DNA from: Ruminococcaceae bacterium UBA2854
GTDB lineage: Bacteria > Bacillota > Clostridia > Oscillospirales > Acutalibacteraceae
Direction of reading: 5' to 3'
DNA length: 52,453 nt
Assembly (NCBI GenBank): GCA_002350765.1
Contig: DEFK01000027.1
Location: 1-52,453, forward strand
Shown: positions 1 to 8,569 of the stretch, piece by piece
Numbering within the stretch: the stretch's first letter is position 1
Layout: each line of letters opens with the position of its first letter
Position numbers and translations under genes: made by a program
Notes under the pieces: generated by a model
Seen by the model: only the letters and a program-made list of their open reading frames with translations
Database searches by the model: none
Told to the model about the DNA's origin: nothing

Positions 1-51
1 TAACTTTTGGGGGTCGGGTCAAAAACCGCCCTGCTTTTGCTTTCGAAAAAA

Positions 52-80
52 TAACCGCCCGTTTTTTTGACGGGCGGTTA
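52..80 (-). terminator. Rho-independent terminator
   Basis: Perfect 10-bp stem (TAACCGCCCG at 52-61 with CGGGCGGTTA at 71-80). On the minus strand it is followed by a T-run (positions 51-45). It ends the leftward transcript of the serine hydrolase gene and was probably the native glmS terminator before the block at 215-2617 appeared (inference). Positions 1-50 show nothing recognisable. Confidence 0.85.
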
Positions 81-92
81 CGTTTAAACGAA

Positions 93-214
93 TTATTCTA
101 CTGTTACCGATTTAGCGAGGTTTCGGGGTTTGTCAACGTTGTTACCCTTGTTGACTGAGGTGTAGTACGCGAGAAGCTGCATCGGAACAGTCGCGACCAT
201 AGGCATAAGGGTTT
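93..214 (-). pseudogene. glmS 3'-end fragment (duplicate of the last 122 bp of glmS)
   Basis: These 122 bp match the last 122 bp of the intact glmS (2618-2739) with only 5 substitutions, from inside the codon run for LMPMVAT through the stop codon. Homology stops exactly at the stop codon on one side and at GGGTTT on the other. In the glmS frame it still encodes the conserved C-terminus ending NLAKSVTVE, with one I-to-V and one D-to-N change. It has no start and no upstream glmS sequence, so it is a relic. It forms direct repeats with glmS around a 2.4-kb, two-gene block and also supplies, in another frame, the tail of the serine hydrolase. Confidence 0.93.
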
Positions 215-1278
215 ATCAGATTTTTTAAAAGCAGCATTGGCAGACTGCTGATATACGACTGTGTCGAGCGCCTATTGCTCGCGGCGAATAAACACAAATC
301 ATTTTTTTCGTTAATATAATCAAGCGTGCAACAGCTTTCTATCACGCCGAAATGACCGACTCCGTCCTTGTATAATCTTTCGAGCCCGTAGCCGTAACGG
401 GTTGCGGATTCGGGGGAATAATCCTTTATCATCTCACGGTAGCTCTTTTTCGAAATGATTTTTCCTCCTGAGAGTCCCTCCATCCATTTTTCCATGTCCG
501 CGCAATTAGAGGTGATATCGCCCGCTCCGTTAGAAAGACCTGTCTGGACAATATTGTCGTTTTCCTCTCCGCGGGTAAGTCCCTTAGCCCACGGGGGATT
601 ATCCTTTACCTCCTCGACAAAGCCCGAACTATCCATCTTAAGCGGTTTAAAAATATTTTCACGCACAAAATCGTGGTACCTTTGTCCCGATACCTGAGAA
701 ACTATATCCGCCAGCAGAAAATAATTCGAGTTTGAGTAAGAGTATTCGCTATCGGGTTTAAACTTAAGCTTTTGCGAGAAAATCCACTTTTTTACGGCTT
801 TTATATTCTTCTTTTCGGAATTATTATAATCCACTCCCTCGCATTGTCCCTCGTTCACCATATCCATAATACCCGAGCGCATTGTAAGCAGGTTTTTAAT
901 TGTGATGTTCTTTCCGATTTTATACTCAGGAAAAAACTTTTTAAGCTTATCGTTAAGGCTGAGCCTGCCCTTATCTCGAAGTATTATAATCGACGCGGCG
1001 CAGAACTGCTTAGATACGGAGCCGAGATACATCGGTGAGGACGTTTTTAAAGGTTTACCGTCAGAATCCTCGCCGTTAACATAGGTATAAAATGTATCAC
1101 CTTTTTTTGTGAGGCTGACAACTCCCTTAAAGCCGCGGCTGTTTAAAACTTCGTCAAGTTTTTTCTTCGTTTCGGCTGAAATCGCTTTCTTTGCTTTAGG
1201 CTTTGAGGCTTCCTGAGAGCAGGAGACGGTAAGGCTGAGTATAATTACAGTTAAAATAAGTACAACTATCTTTTTCAT
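142..1278 (-). CDS. Beta-lactamase-fold serine hydrolase, lipoprotein
   Basis: A 378-residue secreted lipoprotein of the class C beta-lactamase/penicillin-binding-protein-like family (hydrolase or D-Ala-D-Ala-type peptidase; substrate unknown). Visible: signal peptide with lipobox Cys20, the SxxK motif SVSK at about residues 87-90, a Tyr-containing YSN motif near 185 and an HFG motif near 310 in place of KTG. It overlaps the upstream esterase by 4 bp (ATGA), so the two are translationally coupled. The C-terminus is odd: after LLLKNLI the frame runs into the glmS 3' fragment and reads about 23 extra residues in a non-glmS frame. The natural end was probably lost or replaced at that junction. 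Family assignment is firm; the substrate is not known. Confidence 0.88.
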   Translation of the reverse strand: MKKIVVLILTVIILSLTVSCSQEASKPKAKKAISAETKKKLDEVLNSRGFKGVVSLTKKGDTFYTYVNGEDSDGKPLKTSSPMYLGSVSKQFCAASIIILRDKGRLSLNDKLKKFFPEYKIGKNITIKNLLTMRSGIMDMVNEGQCEGVDYNNSEKKNIKAVKKWIFSQKLKFKPDSEYSYSNSNYFLLADIVSQVSGQRYHDFVRENIFKPLKMDSSGFVEEVKDNPPWAKGLTRGEENDNIVQTGLSNGAGDITSNCADMEKWMEGLSGGKIISKKSYREMIKDYSPESATRYGYGLERLYKDGVGHFGVIESCCTLDYINEKNDLCLFAASNRRSTQSYISSLPMLLLKNLINPYAYGRDCSDAASRVLHLSQQG

Positions 1279-2462
1279 AGGTTTTCACCTAACCCTTCGA
1301 CCTTATGATAAAACATCGCTTCAAGAAACTCGGAGAAGGTGTTGCGCCAGTAGGGAGTGGCGTGACCTCCGTTTTTATTATAGTGGAAAGCGAGTTTGTC
1401 CTTTGGATAGCCCATCTTCTTAAGGCGCTTAACCATAGCGACGGATTCCTTGCCCGTATCATTTTTTCCGCTTCCTGTATAAATATATATAAAGGGAGCG
1501 TTATTATCGAAGGGCGTTTTTTTGATGAATTTTTTCCACGCCTTATCGCCGTAGCACCATAATGACGGTGAGAAACAACCCGCGGCGCCGATTTTTTCGG
1601 AATGAGCCATAGCGGTATAAAACGACTCGAGCCCTCCGAGGGATACTCCCGTAACCGCGGTATGACGCGCGTCGGTATATACGTTGTAGTGCTTCTGAAC
1701 ATAGGGTATCAGCGTATCGCTGATAAAATCGGCAACCTCGTTACCGAGTTTTTTAGATGTACCTTCCTCGTGAGCCATTTTCCCGAGGTTGGGAATAAGC
1801 TCGTCGTCACGATAACAGGAGTTTTCATCTCCGTGAGTTTCAACCGCGACAACAATCGCTTTGAATCCGACAGCCGCTGTCATAGCCTTAACCTGCTCGG
1901 GAATGTTTTCGCATCCGCTAACCGTTGTTCCCGGTTGTCCGAGATACACCATCGCGTCGCCGTCAAGCGCGTATATTGTCGCGTACTTTTCCACGGATTT
2001 TTCGTTATAGTCGTCAGGAGTCCAAATGTGCGCCGTTTTATCGTAGCCGTTACATTTTAAGGTTACGTCCTTAAACTTATAGGTGTAATTAATCTTTTCT
2101 CCGTAGGCGTACGGCATTAAGCCGTCACTGCAGTTATTCCATCCGCTTACGCATTTATTAAACGCGAATTTTTCCGTAGAAATTCCGTCATAGGTTATAT
2201 AGACCATATTGTAGGCTGAGGTATCTCCCTCGCAGGAAAACACGCTTGCCTCGCCGTCGCTTTCAAGCTTCTCCATTTTTACATCCTCGCTCTTTTCCGT
2301 ATCGCTGTTGAAGAAGGTCGCGACAGCTTCTTCGCTGCGGGATTCATCCCTGAAATACAGAGTGTGGAGATTTGCTGATTTTTTATTCTTCGTATTACCG
2401 CACGACGTTATAAGTGTTGCGGTCATTAAAACGACGATTATTAAATATATAATTCTTTTCAT
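1275..2462 (-). CDS. Putative esterase, CE1/esterase-D family lipoprotein
   Basis: A 395-residue lipoprotein (MKRIIYLIIV signal, lipobox Cys21) with an alpha/beta-hydrolase esterase domain from about residue 130. The nucleophile elbow GVSLGG is at 272-277 (Ser274). A FSPSLW segment and a C-terminal GGHATPYW supply the likely catalytic His. The family includes feruloyl and acetylxylan esterases and enterochelin esterase; the N-terminal 100 residues resemble no domain I recognise. An AAGGAG ribosome site lies 9 nt before the ATG. It is first of a two-gene operon with the serine hydrolase, and both sit between the two copies of the glmS 3' end. Plausible role: deacylation of polysaccharide or cell-wall material outside the cell (inference). 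Confidence 0.85.
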   Translation of the reverse strand: MKRIIYLIIVVLMTATLITSCGNTKNKKSANLHTLYFRDESRSEEAVATFFNSDTEKSEDVKMEKLESDGEASVFSCEGDTSAYNMVYITYDGISTEKFAFNKCVSGWNNCSDGLMPYAYGEKINYTYKFKDVTLKCNGYDKTAHIWTPDDYNEKSVEKYATIYALDGDAMVYLGQPGTTVSGCENIPEQVKAMTAAVGFKAIVVAVETHGDENSCYRDDELIPNLGKMAHEEGTSKKLGNEVADFISDTLIPYVQKHYNVYTDARHTAVTGVSLGGLESFYTAMAHSEKIGAAGCFSPSLWCYGDKAWKKFIKKTPFDNNAPFIYIYTGSGKNDTGKESVAMVKRLKKMGYPKDKLAFHYNKNGGHATPYWRNTFSEFLEAMFYHKVEGLGENL

Positions 2463-2565
2463 TCGTACCGACTCCTTTTTGTTATCTGAAAGTATTATAT
2501 AATACTAATCTGAATTTTAACTGAAGAACACCTTGTTAAGCTGAATTATTAAGAAAAAAGTAAAA

Positions 2566-2597
2566 CCGCGGTATGAAGTAAAAGCTTCAAACCGCGG
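2566..2597 (-). terminator. glmS terminator
   Basis: Hairpin with CCGCGGT and TTGAAGC-type stem halves, followed on the minus strand by TTTTACTTTTTTC. Its sequence is unlike the terminator at 52-80, so the two glmS 3' ends have unrelated downstream flanks. Confidence 0.8.
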
Positions 2598-2617
2598 CTG
2601 TGTTAATGTAAAATGTT

Positions 2618-4444
2618 TTATTCCACCGTTACCGATTTAGCGAGGTTTCGGGGTTTGTCAACGTCGTTACCCTTGTTGACTGAGGTGTAGTACGCGAGCA
2701 GCTGCATCGGAATAGTCGCGACCATAGGCATAAGGGTTTCGGAAATTCTCGGGATTCTTATTGTATAATCCGCGACATCCTTGTCGATATCCGCAAGCTT
2801 GTCGCAGATAACTATAGTCATCGCGCCTCTTGCCTTAACTTCCTTTATATTGCTGACGGTTTTCTCGAAAAGGGAGTTCTGGGTAGCTACCGCGATAACG
2901 GGCATACCGTCTGTGATAAGGGAGATAGTTCCGTGTTTAAGCTCTCCCGCGGCATAGCTTTCGGAATGGATATACGAGATTTCCTTTAGCTTTAGCGAGC
3001 CCTCCATAGAGAGCGCGTAATCGAGCCCGCGTCCGATATAAAGCAGGCTGTCGGCGGTGATAAGCTTGGTCGAAATGTACTGACAGTCGTCTACGAGCTC
3101 TTTGATAGCGTTGTCGATAACCTCGGGTATTTTTACAAGGTCGCTCGTGAGCCTTCTGCATTCTTTCTCGTCTATTCTGCCCTTAGCGTACGCCATTTCA
3201 AACGCTAAAAGATACATAACCGAGAGCTGTACCATATAAGCCTTGGTGGATGCGACGGCGATTTCGGGGCCCGCGTGGGTATAGATAACCATATCCGACT
3301 CTCTCGCGATAGAGCTTCCCTTAACGTTTACGATAGCGAGCGATTTAGCGCCCGCACCCTTAACTAAGCTCAATACCGCCTTTGAGTCCGCGGTCTCGCC
3401 CGACTGGCTGATGATAATAACAAGGTCGTTTTCGCCGATAAGCGGGTCGCGGTAACGGAACTCGGAGGCGATATCCACGGTAACGGATACGCGCGCGAGC
3501 TTTTCTATAATATATTTACCTACCATACCCGCGTGCATAGCTGTTCCGCAGGCAACGATAAAGATGTTGTTAAAGCTTCGAAGCATATCGGGGGTGATCC
3601 CGCATTCGGAAAGATTAGGCATTCCGTTCTCGATTCGGGGAGTTATTGTAGTTTTAACGGCGGTGGGCTGCTCGTGGATTTCCTTTATCATAAAGTGCTC
3701 GTATCCGCCCTTTTCCGCGCTGTCCTCGTCGAAGTCGGCGGTTTTAAGCTCTTTTTCAATCATTCTGCCGTGGAGATTACAGAAAGTAGCCGAACCGTTT
3801 TTTAGTACGGCAATCTCGCCGTACTCTAAAAGGTAATAATCCTTGGTGTATTTTATAATAGCGGGAACGTCCGAAGCTATAAACGCTTCGCCCATACCCT
3901 GACCGACGATAAGCGGCGACTCGCATCTTACCGCGTAAACCGTTTCGGGACGGTCGGCAAAAACTATACCGAGCGCGAACGAACCTCTAAGTTCGTGAAG
4001 CACCTTTCTGATACAGCGGACGGGGTTGCCGTCGTAGTAGAAGTCGAGAAGCTGAGCTACGACCTCGGTGTCGGTATCGCTTAAAAAGTCCGTGCGTTCG
4101 TTATCTATTAAAAACTTTTTGAGCTCCTTGTAGTTCTCAATAATACCGTTGTGTACTATTGTAACTCGTCTGCCCGAGTGGGGGTGGGAGTTAACATCGG
4201 ACGGCTCGCCGTGAGTAGCCCAGCGGGTATGACCGATACCAGCGTGACCCTGAGGCTTACCCTCTTTATTCATCTTTTCTACGAGGTCGGTAAGTCTGCC
4301 TTTAGATTTAGCGACCTCAATTTTTCCGTGGTCAAAAACCGCTATTCCCGCGGAGTCATAACCTCGGTACTCAAGCTTTGTAAGCGCCGATACGAGTACA
4401 TCCGAGCAATCTCTCGGACCTACATAACCAACAATTCCACACAT
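2618..4444 (-). CDS. glmS: Glutamine--fructose-6-phosphate aminotransferase (isomerizing)
   Basis: Makes glucosamine-6-phosphate from fructose-6-phosphate and glutamine, the entry step of UDP-GlcNAc and peptidoglycan synthesis. The 608-residue protein begins MCGIVGYVG, whose Cys becomes the N-terminal nucleophile of the class II glutaminase domain. The ATG at 4444 was therefore chosen over an in-frame ATG 13 codons upstream; a GGAAAGG ribosome site lies 10 nt before it. The N-terminal amidotransferase half carries HTRWATHG. The C-terminal half has two SIS domains (with SQSGETADS) and ends DKPRNLAKSVTVE, the canonical GlmS terminus. Its leader is only about 70 nt and shows no glmS ribozyme core, unlike many Bacillota. 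Monocistronic with its own promoter and terminator. Confidence 0.97.
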   Translation of the reverse strand: MCGIVGYVGPRDCSDVLVSALTKLEYRGYDSAGIAVFDHGKIEVAKSKGRLTDLVEKMNKEGKPQGHAGIGHTRWATHGEPSDVNSHPHSGRRVTIVHNGIIENYKELKKFLIDNERTDFLSDTDTEVVAQLLDFYYDGNPVRCIRKVLHELRGSFALGIVFADRPETVYAVRCESPLIVGQGMGEAFIASDVPAIIKYTKDYYLLEYGEIAVLKNGSATFCNLHGRMIEKELKTADFDEDSAEKGGYEHFMIKEIHEQPTAVKTTITPRIENGMPNLSECGITPDMLRSFNNIFIVACGTAMHAGMVGKYIIEKLARVSVTVDIASEFRYRDPLIGENDLVIIISQSGETADSKAVLSLVKGAGAKSLAIVNVKGSSIARESDMVIYTHAGPEIAVASTKAYMVQLSVMYLLAFEMAYAKGRIDEKECRRLTSDLVKIPEVIDNAIKELVDDCQYISTKLITADSLLYIGRGLDYALSMEGSLKLKEISYIHSESYAAGELKHGTISLITDGMPVIAVATQNSLFEKTVSNIKEVKARGAMTIVICDKLADIDKDVADYTIRIPRISETLMPMVATIPMQLLAYYTSVNKGNDVDKPRNLAKSVTVE

Positions 4445-4516
4445 AATTTCATAACCTTTCCGTCCGTAAGCTTTTTCGGACACGTAGATTGTTAAACGTT
4501 AATAAGTTACGAGATT

Positions 4517-4545
4517 AGTATATCCTAACACATAGGGTTTGTCAA
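4517..4545 (-). promoter_or_regulatory. glmS promoter
   Basis: TTGACA (plus positions 4540-4545) and TATACT (4517-4522) on the minus strand with 17-bp spacing, upstream of glmS. The remaining intergenic sequence to 4791 is AT-rich and holds the divergent promoter for the pyrophosphatase. Confidence 0.8.
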
Positions 4546-4730
4546 TAGGAATTGCAAGTTTTTGAAACTCTCCTGCAATTAATCACACATTCGATAAAAA
4601 TTATAGGTAAAATTTAACAAAAATGAAAGTTTTAGCGTCGAATAATGCAATTTAATAAAGCGATAAAATCAGCTGTTTATATATCGTTTTTACGTTATTA
4701 AAATAAGATTTACCAGGTGTGAATTTTTTA

Positions 4731-4759
4731 TTGAAAAGTGTTACCGTGTCTGCTATAAT
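4731..4759 (+). promoter_or_regulatory. Promoter of pyrophosphatase gene
   Basis: TTGAAA at 4731-4736, 17 bp, then an extended TGCTATAAT with TATAAT at 4754-4759. It is followed by a GGAGGGGG ribosome site just before the ATG at 4792. Confidence 0.85.
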
Positions 4760-4791
4760 CAGTTTATAGACCGTAATTAAGGAGGGGGACT

Positions 4792-6432
4792 ATGAAATCA
4801 ACGATTGTAATAGGACATAAAAATCCCGATACCGATTCAATTTGCTCGGCGATTTGCTATGCTGATTTAAAAAGCAAGCTGACAGGCGAGAACTATATAC
4901 CGTGCAGAGCGGGAGAAATTAACAGCGAAACGGAGTTTGTGCTGAAAAAATTCGACGTTGAACCCCCGAGGCTTATAGAGTCTCTCGAACCGACTTTAGC
5001 TGACGTACAATTCCGTGAGGTCGGCGGAATATCCCCCGAAATATCGCTGAAACGCGCGTGGGAGCATATGAGAGATCAGAATATCCAGACCGTGCCGATT
5101 CTTACCAAGCGCGGAAAAATAAGGGGAATAGTTACCCTGGGCGACCAGGCTCGTTTCTATATGGAGGACCAGGACCCCGACGCGCTTTCTAAAGCGAATA
5201 CTCCCTACAAGAATATCGCCGACACGCTCCAGGGAGAGATAGTTGTCGGAAATCCCGAGGATAAATTCTCTAAGGGTAAGGTAGTTGTAGCGGCGGCTAA
5301 TCCCGACGTTATGGAGGAATATATCGAAGAGGGCGATTTAGTCCTTCTCGGAAACCGATACGAATCCCAGCTTTGCGCTATCGAGATGAACGCGGGCTGT
5401 ATTATAATTGGTCTCGGCGCCAAGGTTACGAAAACTATTACAAAAATCGCCGAGGAGGCGGGTTGTACCGTTATAGTTTCTCCGCTAGATACCTATACCT
5501 GCGCCAAGCTTATCAACCAGGCTGTACCCGTAGGGCATATAATGCGTAAGGAGAATCTTATTACGTTTAATATCGAGGATCTGGTTTCGGACGTTAAGAC
5601 GACGGTATCTAAGCATCGAATAAGATATTTCCCGATTCTCGATAACGAGCACCGCTACGTCGGTATTATTTCCCAGCGAAATCTTCTCGATGTAGAGCGC
5701 CAGCAGGTAATACTTGTTGACCATAACGAAAGGGGACAGGCGGTTGATGGAATCCGCTCCGCCGAGGTAGTCGAGATTATCGACCACCATAGAATCGATT
5801 CTGTAGAAACGATGAGCCCTATCTATTTCCGAAACCAGCCCTTAGGCTGTACGGCTACGATAATCGCGCTTATGTACAGGGAGAGCAATATCTCTATTCC
5901 TCCCGTAATCGCGGGGCTTCTCTGCTCGGCTATTATTTCCGATACGCTGATGTTCCGTTCGCCGACCTGTACGACAATCGACGAGAGCACGGCGCGTTAC
6001 CTGGCGAATACGGCGAAGCTCGATATAGTCGATTACGCGACTGCTATGTTTAACGCGGGCTCTAAGCTCAGCAGACGTTCCGCGGACGAGATTTTCCATA
6101 TCGACTGTAAACGGTTTAAAGCCGAGCAGTTCTCGATAACCGTATCCCAGGTAACGAGCGTAAGTAAACGAGAGCTCGGCAAGGTAAAGGCAAAAATGCT
6201 TCCTTATATGGAGGAGCTTTTACCGAAATCGGATTCGGATATGCTGTTTATGATGCTGACTAATATAATCGAGGAGAGCACGGAGATGCTTTTCGTCGGT
6301 CAGAGTACGAAAACTATAATTGAAACGGCGTTTGATACGGAGGCTTCGGAGTCGAGCGTTATACTCGAGGGCGTTGTCAGCCGTAAAAAGCAGGTTTTAA
6401 GCCCTCTTATCCGAGCGATAGAAGCACTTTAA
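4792..6432 (+). CDS. Manganese-dependent inorganic pyrophosphatase with CBS and DRTGG domains (family II)
   Basis: Hydrolyses pyrophosphate in the cytoplasm. The 546-residue size fits the regulated (CBS) family II enzymes. Domain order: DHH N-terminus with GHKNPDTDSICSA (residues 8-20), a CBS domain (about 70-125), a DRTGG domain (about 130-240), a second CBS (about 250-305), then the DHH core with IDHHRID near 325 and the SDTLMFRSPT segment, and a DHHA2 C-terminus. CBS domains bind adenine nucleotides and in known relatives tune activity. The start is fixed by a strong GGAGG and a well-formed promoter. The CotH gene begins 19 bp after the stop, so the two may be cotranscribed despite unrelated jobs. 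Confidence 0.95.
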   Translation: MKSTIVIGHKNPDTDSICSAICYADLKSKLTGENYIPCRAGEINSETEFVLKKFDVEPPRLIESLEPTLADVQFREVGGISPEISLKRAWEHMRDQNIQTVPILTKRGKIRGIVTLGDQARFYMEDQDPDALSKANTPYKNIADTLQGEIVVGNPEDKFSKGKVVVAAANPDVMEEYIEEGDLVLLGNRYESQLCAIEMNAGCIIIGLGAKVTKTITKIAEEAGCTVIVSPLDTYTCAKLINQAVPVGHIMRKENLITFNIEDLVSDVKTTVSKHRIRYFPILDNEHRYVGIISQRNLLDVERQQVILVDHNERGQAVDGIRSAEVVEIIDHHRIDSVETMSPIYFRNQPLGCTATIIALMYRESNISIPPVIAGLLCSAIISDTLMFRSPTCTTIDESTARYLANTAKLDIVDYATAMFNAGSKLSRRSADEIFHIDCKRFKAEQFSITVSQVTSVSKRELGKVKAKMLPYMEELLPKSDSDMLFMMLTNIIEESTEMLFVGQSTKTIIETAFDTEASESSVILEGVVSRKKQVLSPLIRAIEAL

Positions 6433-6450
6433 ATTTTAAGGAATGATACT

Positions 6451-8457
6451 ATGAAAAAAATAACAGCATTAGTGTTATCTTTTATAATACTTACAGGCTT
6501 ACTTGTTCCCGTATACGCGGCAGATGAAAATAAGATAGAAGTGCCGAAGATTAAAATAACTACCGTAAGCGGAATTGGAACCTCGCTCCAAAAGGCGCAG
6601 GGCTATGTTGACGCGTCGATAAGTATAACCGATACCGACAACACCACCGTTTCCGACAGTGTTCTCGTAAAGGTCAGGGGCAACAGTACAGCGTTCGAGA
6701 GTATTGCCAAAAAGTCCTATACCTTTAAATTCGACAAGAAAAAGAATGTCCTGAATATGGGAAGCGGTAAAAAATGGGCGCTGGTTTCCAATATCTACGA
6801 TCCGACCTTAGCGCGTAATTATACCGCGTTTAGTTTAGCGCGCGAGCTCGGTATTCAGTATACCTCTGATTTTAAGGTTGTCGAGGTCTGGATGGATAAC
6901 TCGTTCAGAGGATGTTATCTTCTTTTCGAGCCCGTAGATAAAGGCAACGACAGAGTTAATATTGATGTCAACGAAAATGATTTTATGCTGGAGCTGGAGG
7001 CTCTGCGCGAGGAAGACGACGTTACCTATTTTAAATCCAACGGAATACGATTCGCCGTGAGCGAGCCCGATTCTCCGAGCGCGGAGGATGTAAGCTATAT
7101 GCAGTCAACCATGGACGACGTTATCTCGACTGTAAAAAACGGCTCGGAGGATGAAATAAAAAGCAAAATTGATATAGAATCGTTCGTAAAATTCTATCTG
7201 CTTAACGAGTTTTTAAAGACGGTCGATTTCGATTTCAGCTCAGTCTTTTATTATTATAAGGACGGTAAGCTATACGCTGGCCCGCCGTGGGATTATGATT
7301 TAAGCTCGGGTAACGTAAACGCGGACTTTTCTTCGCGGTACGCTTCGTCGTATAAGACGGACGGGTTGTTTATAAGCAACTATAATCTCTATAAATGGCT
7401 TTGCGCCAAGCCGTGGTTTTACGATTTGGCTAAGTCGGAATTTACCGAGCACTACGGCTATTTCGCGAGCATTCCCGCCGACGGCGGTGTGATAGACAGC
7501 TTTTACAATACGTATGAGAATGTAATAAAGCGGAATTTTAACGACGCTGGCTGGCCTGTAAACAGGTACTATGTTAATGTTATGAAATATCCCCTCGCGA
7601 CATACGAGGAGAATTACGATTTCTACGTAAACTGGTGTAAGGAACGTGTAGATTGGCTTACCGAGTATTTTGAAGTAGACCCGTCTACTATGCCTACGAC
7701 AGCCGAGGCGACTACGGAAGAGCCGACAACTGAAGCGCTTACAACACAAGCGCTTTCTACGGAACAGCCGACAACATCACAAGAACCTACGGAAAACACT
7801 TCTGAACCTGTAGAAAGCACTTCCGTTGAACCGAAGGAAACGACTACAGCCGAGCCGACCTCAACTTCCTTTATCGAGCCGACAACCTCAGCGCCCGCTA
7901 CGGAGCCCGACGAAACTACAATCCCGAATACCGACGGTACACAGCCGACAGAAAGTACAACCGAGCCTGTTACTGCTGACACGACCGTGCCTATAACTAC
8001 CGAACCGTCTACGCCGAAGTCAATAAGCTTTAGCGTTGACGCTGCTCTGAAGGCAGGTCAGACATTACCGTTTATTTTCCCGAACACGGGCGAGTTTAAA
8101 ATCTCGGATACTACAACCGCGGTTGTGAAAAACGGCGAAATTATCGCGCTTAAAAAGGGCGAGGTAACGATAACCGAGATTATCGGCAATATAAGCCTTA
8201 TCCATAATTTAAAAGTAACAACCTCGCCGAAGCTCGGTAAAACGTCGATAACCGTTAAAAAGGGAAAGAGTAAAACGGTTAAGATAATCGGCAAGGCGAA
8301 GGCTGTAAACAATAAGTATAAGAATACAAAAAAGGCTAAAATCGTTTCAAAAAAATCATCCTCGACTATTAAAATCCGAGGACTGAAAAAGGGTAAAACA
8401 ACATTATACGTTTTTGTTAACGGCGTAAAGCTGAAGCTTAAAGTAAAGGTAAAATAA
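6451..8457 (+). CDS. Secreted CotH-family protein with Thr-rich linker and Lys-rich C-terminal domain
   Basis: 668 residues. Signal peptide (residues 1-24, cut near VYAADE), then a CotH kinase-like domain (about 35-410) with the conserved PPWDYDLSSGN (278-288), equivalent to the metal-binding PWDxD of CotH kinases. A long Thr/Glu/Pro/Ser linker follows (about 413-525), then a small beta-rich Ig-like domain with repeated Lys residues (about 530-668) of the kind ending many Ruminococcaceae surface proteins. CotH proteins of Bacillus phosphorylate spore-coat proteins; those of cellulosome-forming Ruminococcus are extracellular and of uncertain role. No dockerin is seen. It lies directly upstream of the membrane-anchored cohesin-like gene. 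Confidence 0.88.
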   Translation: MKKITALVLSFIILTGLLVPVYAADENKIEVPKIKITTVSGIGTSLQKAQGYVDASISITDTDNTTVSDSVLVKVRGNSTAFESIAKKSYTFKFDKKKNVLNMGSGKKWALVSNIYDPTLARNYTAFSLARELGIQYTSDFKVVEVWMDNSFRGCYLLFEPVDKGNDRVNIDVNENDFMLELEALREEDDVTYFKSNGIRFAVSEPDSPSAEDVSYMQSTMDDVISTVKNGSEDEIKSKIDIESFVKFYLLNEFLKTVDFDFSSVFYYYKDGKLYAGPPWDYDLSSGNVNADFSSRYASSYKTDGLFISNYNLYKWLCAKPWFYDLAKSEFTEHYGYFASIPADGGVIDSFYNTYENVIKRNFNDAGWPVNRYYVNVMKYPLATYEENYDFYVNWCKERVDWLTEYFEVDPSTMPTTAEATTEEPTTEALTTQALSTEQPTTSQEPTENTSEPVESTSVEPKETTTAEPTSTSFIEPTTSAPATEPDETTIPNTDGTQPTESTTEPVTADTTVPITTEPSTPKSISFSVDAALKAGQTLPFIFPNTGEFKISDTTTAVVKNGEIIALKKGEVTITEIIGNISLIHNLKVTTSPKLGKTSITVKKGKSKTVKIIGKAKAVNNKYKNTKKAKIVSKKSSSTIKIRGLKKGKTTLYVFVNGVKLKLKVKVK

Positions 8458-8467
8458 GCAAATCGTA

Positions 8468-8501
8468 GGGGAGGACCTCCGTGTCCTCCCGAGGCTTTTT
8501 T
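8468..8501 (+). terminator. Terminator after CotH gene
   Basis: GGGGAGGAC pairs with GTCCTCCC, followed by GAGGC and a run of T. It separates the CotH gene from the cohesin-like gene, which starts at 8570. Confidence 0.8.
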
Positions 8502-8569
8502 CCTTGCTTATTTGTTCTATCCTTTCGCCAATGGCGAAACGACGTAAAATAATATTAGGAGGCGTTAAG

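Noticed and set aside
93..2739. Tn7 insertion at glmS
   Set aside because: No tns genes or Tn7 ends; Tn7 makes a 5-bp duplication rather than a 122-bp copy of the gene end.
4445..4483. 13-codon N-terminal extension of GlmS
   Set aside because: The glutaminase Cys must be at the mature N-terminus, so translation has to begin at MCGIVGY.
4445..4560. glmS ribozyme in the glmS leader
   Set aside because: The leader is only about 70 nt from the predicted start of transcription and shows none of the conserved ribozyme core.
7623..7982. Minus-strand open frame opposite the Thr-rich linker
   Set aside because: Val/Ser-rich shadow of the repetitive linker codons; no ribosome site or promoter.
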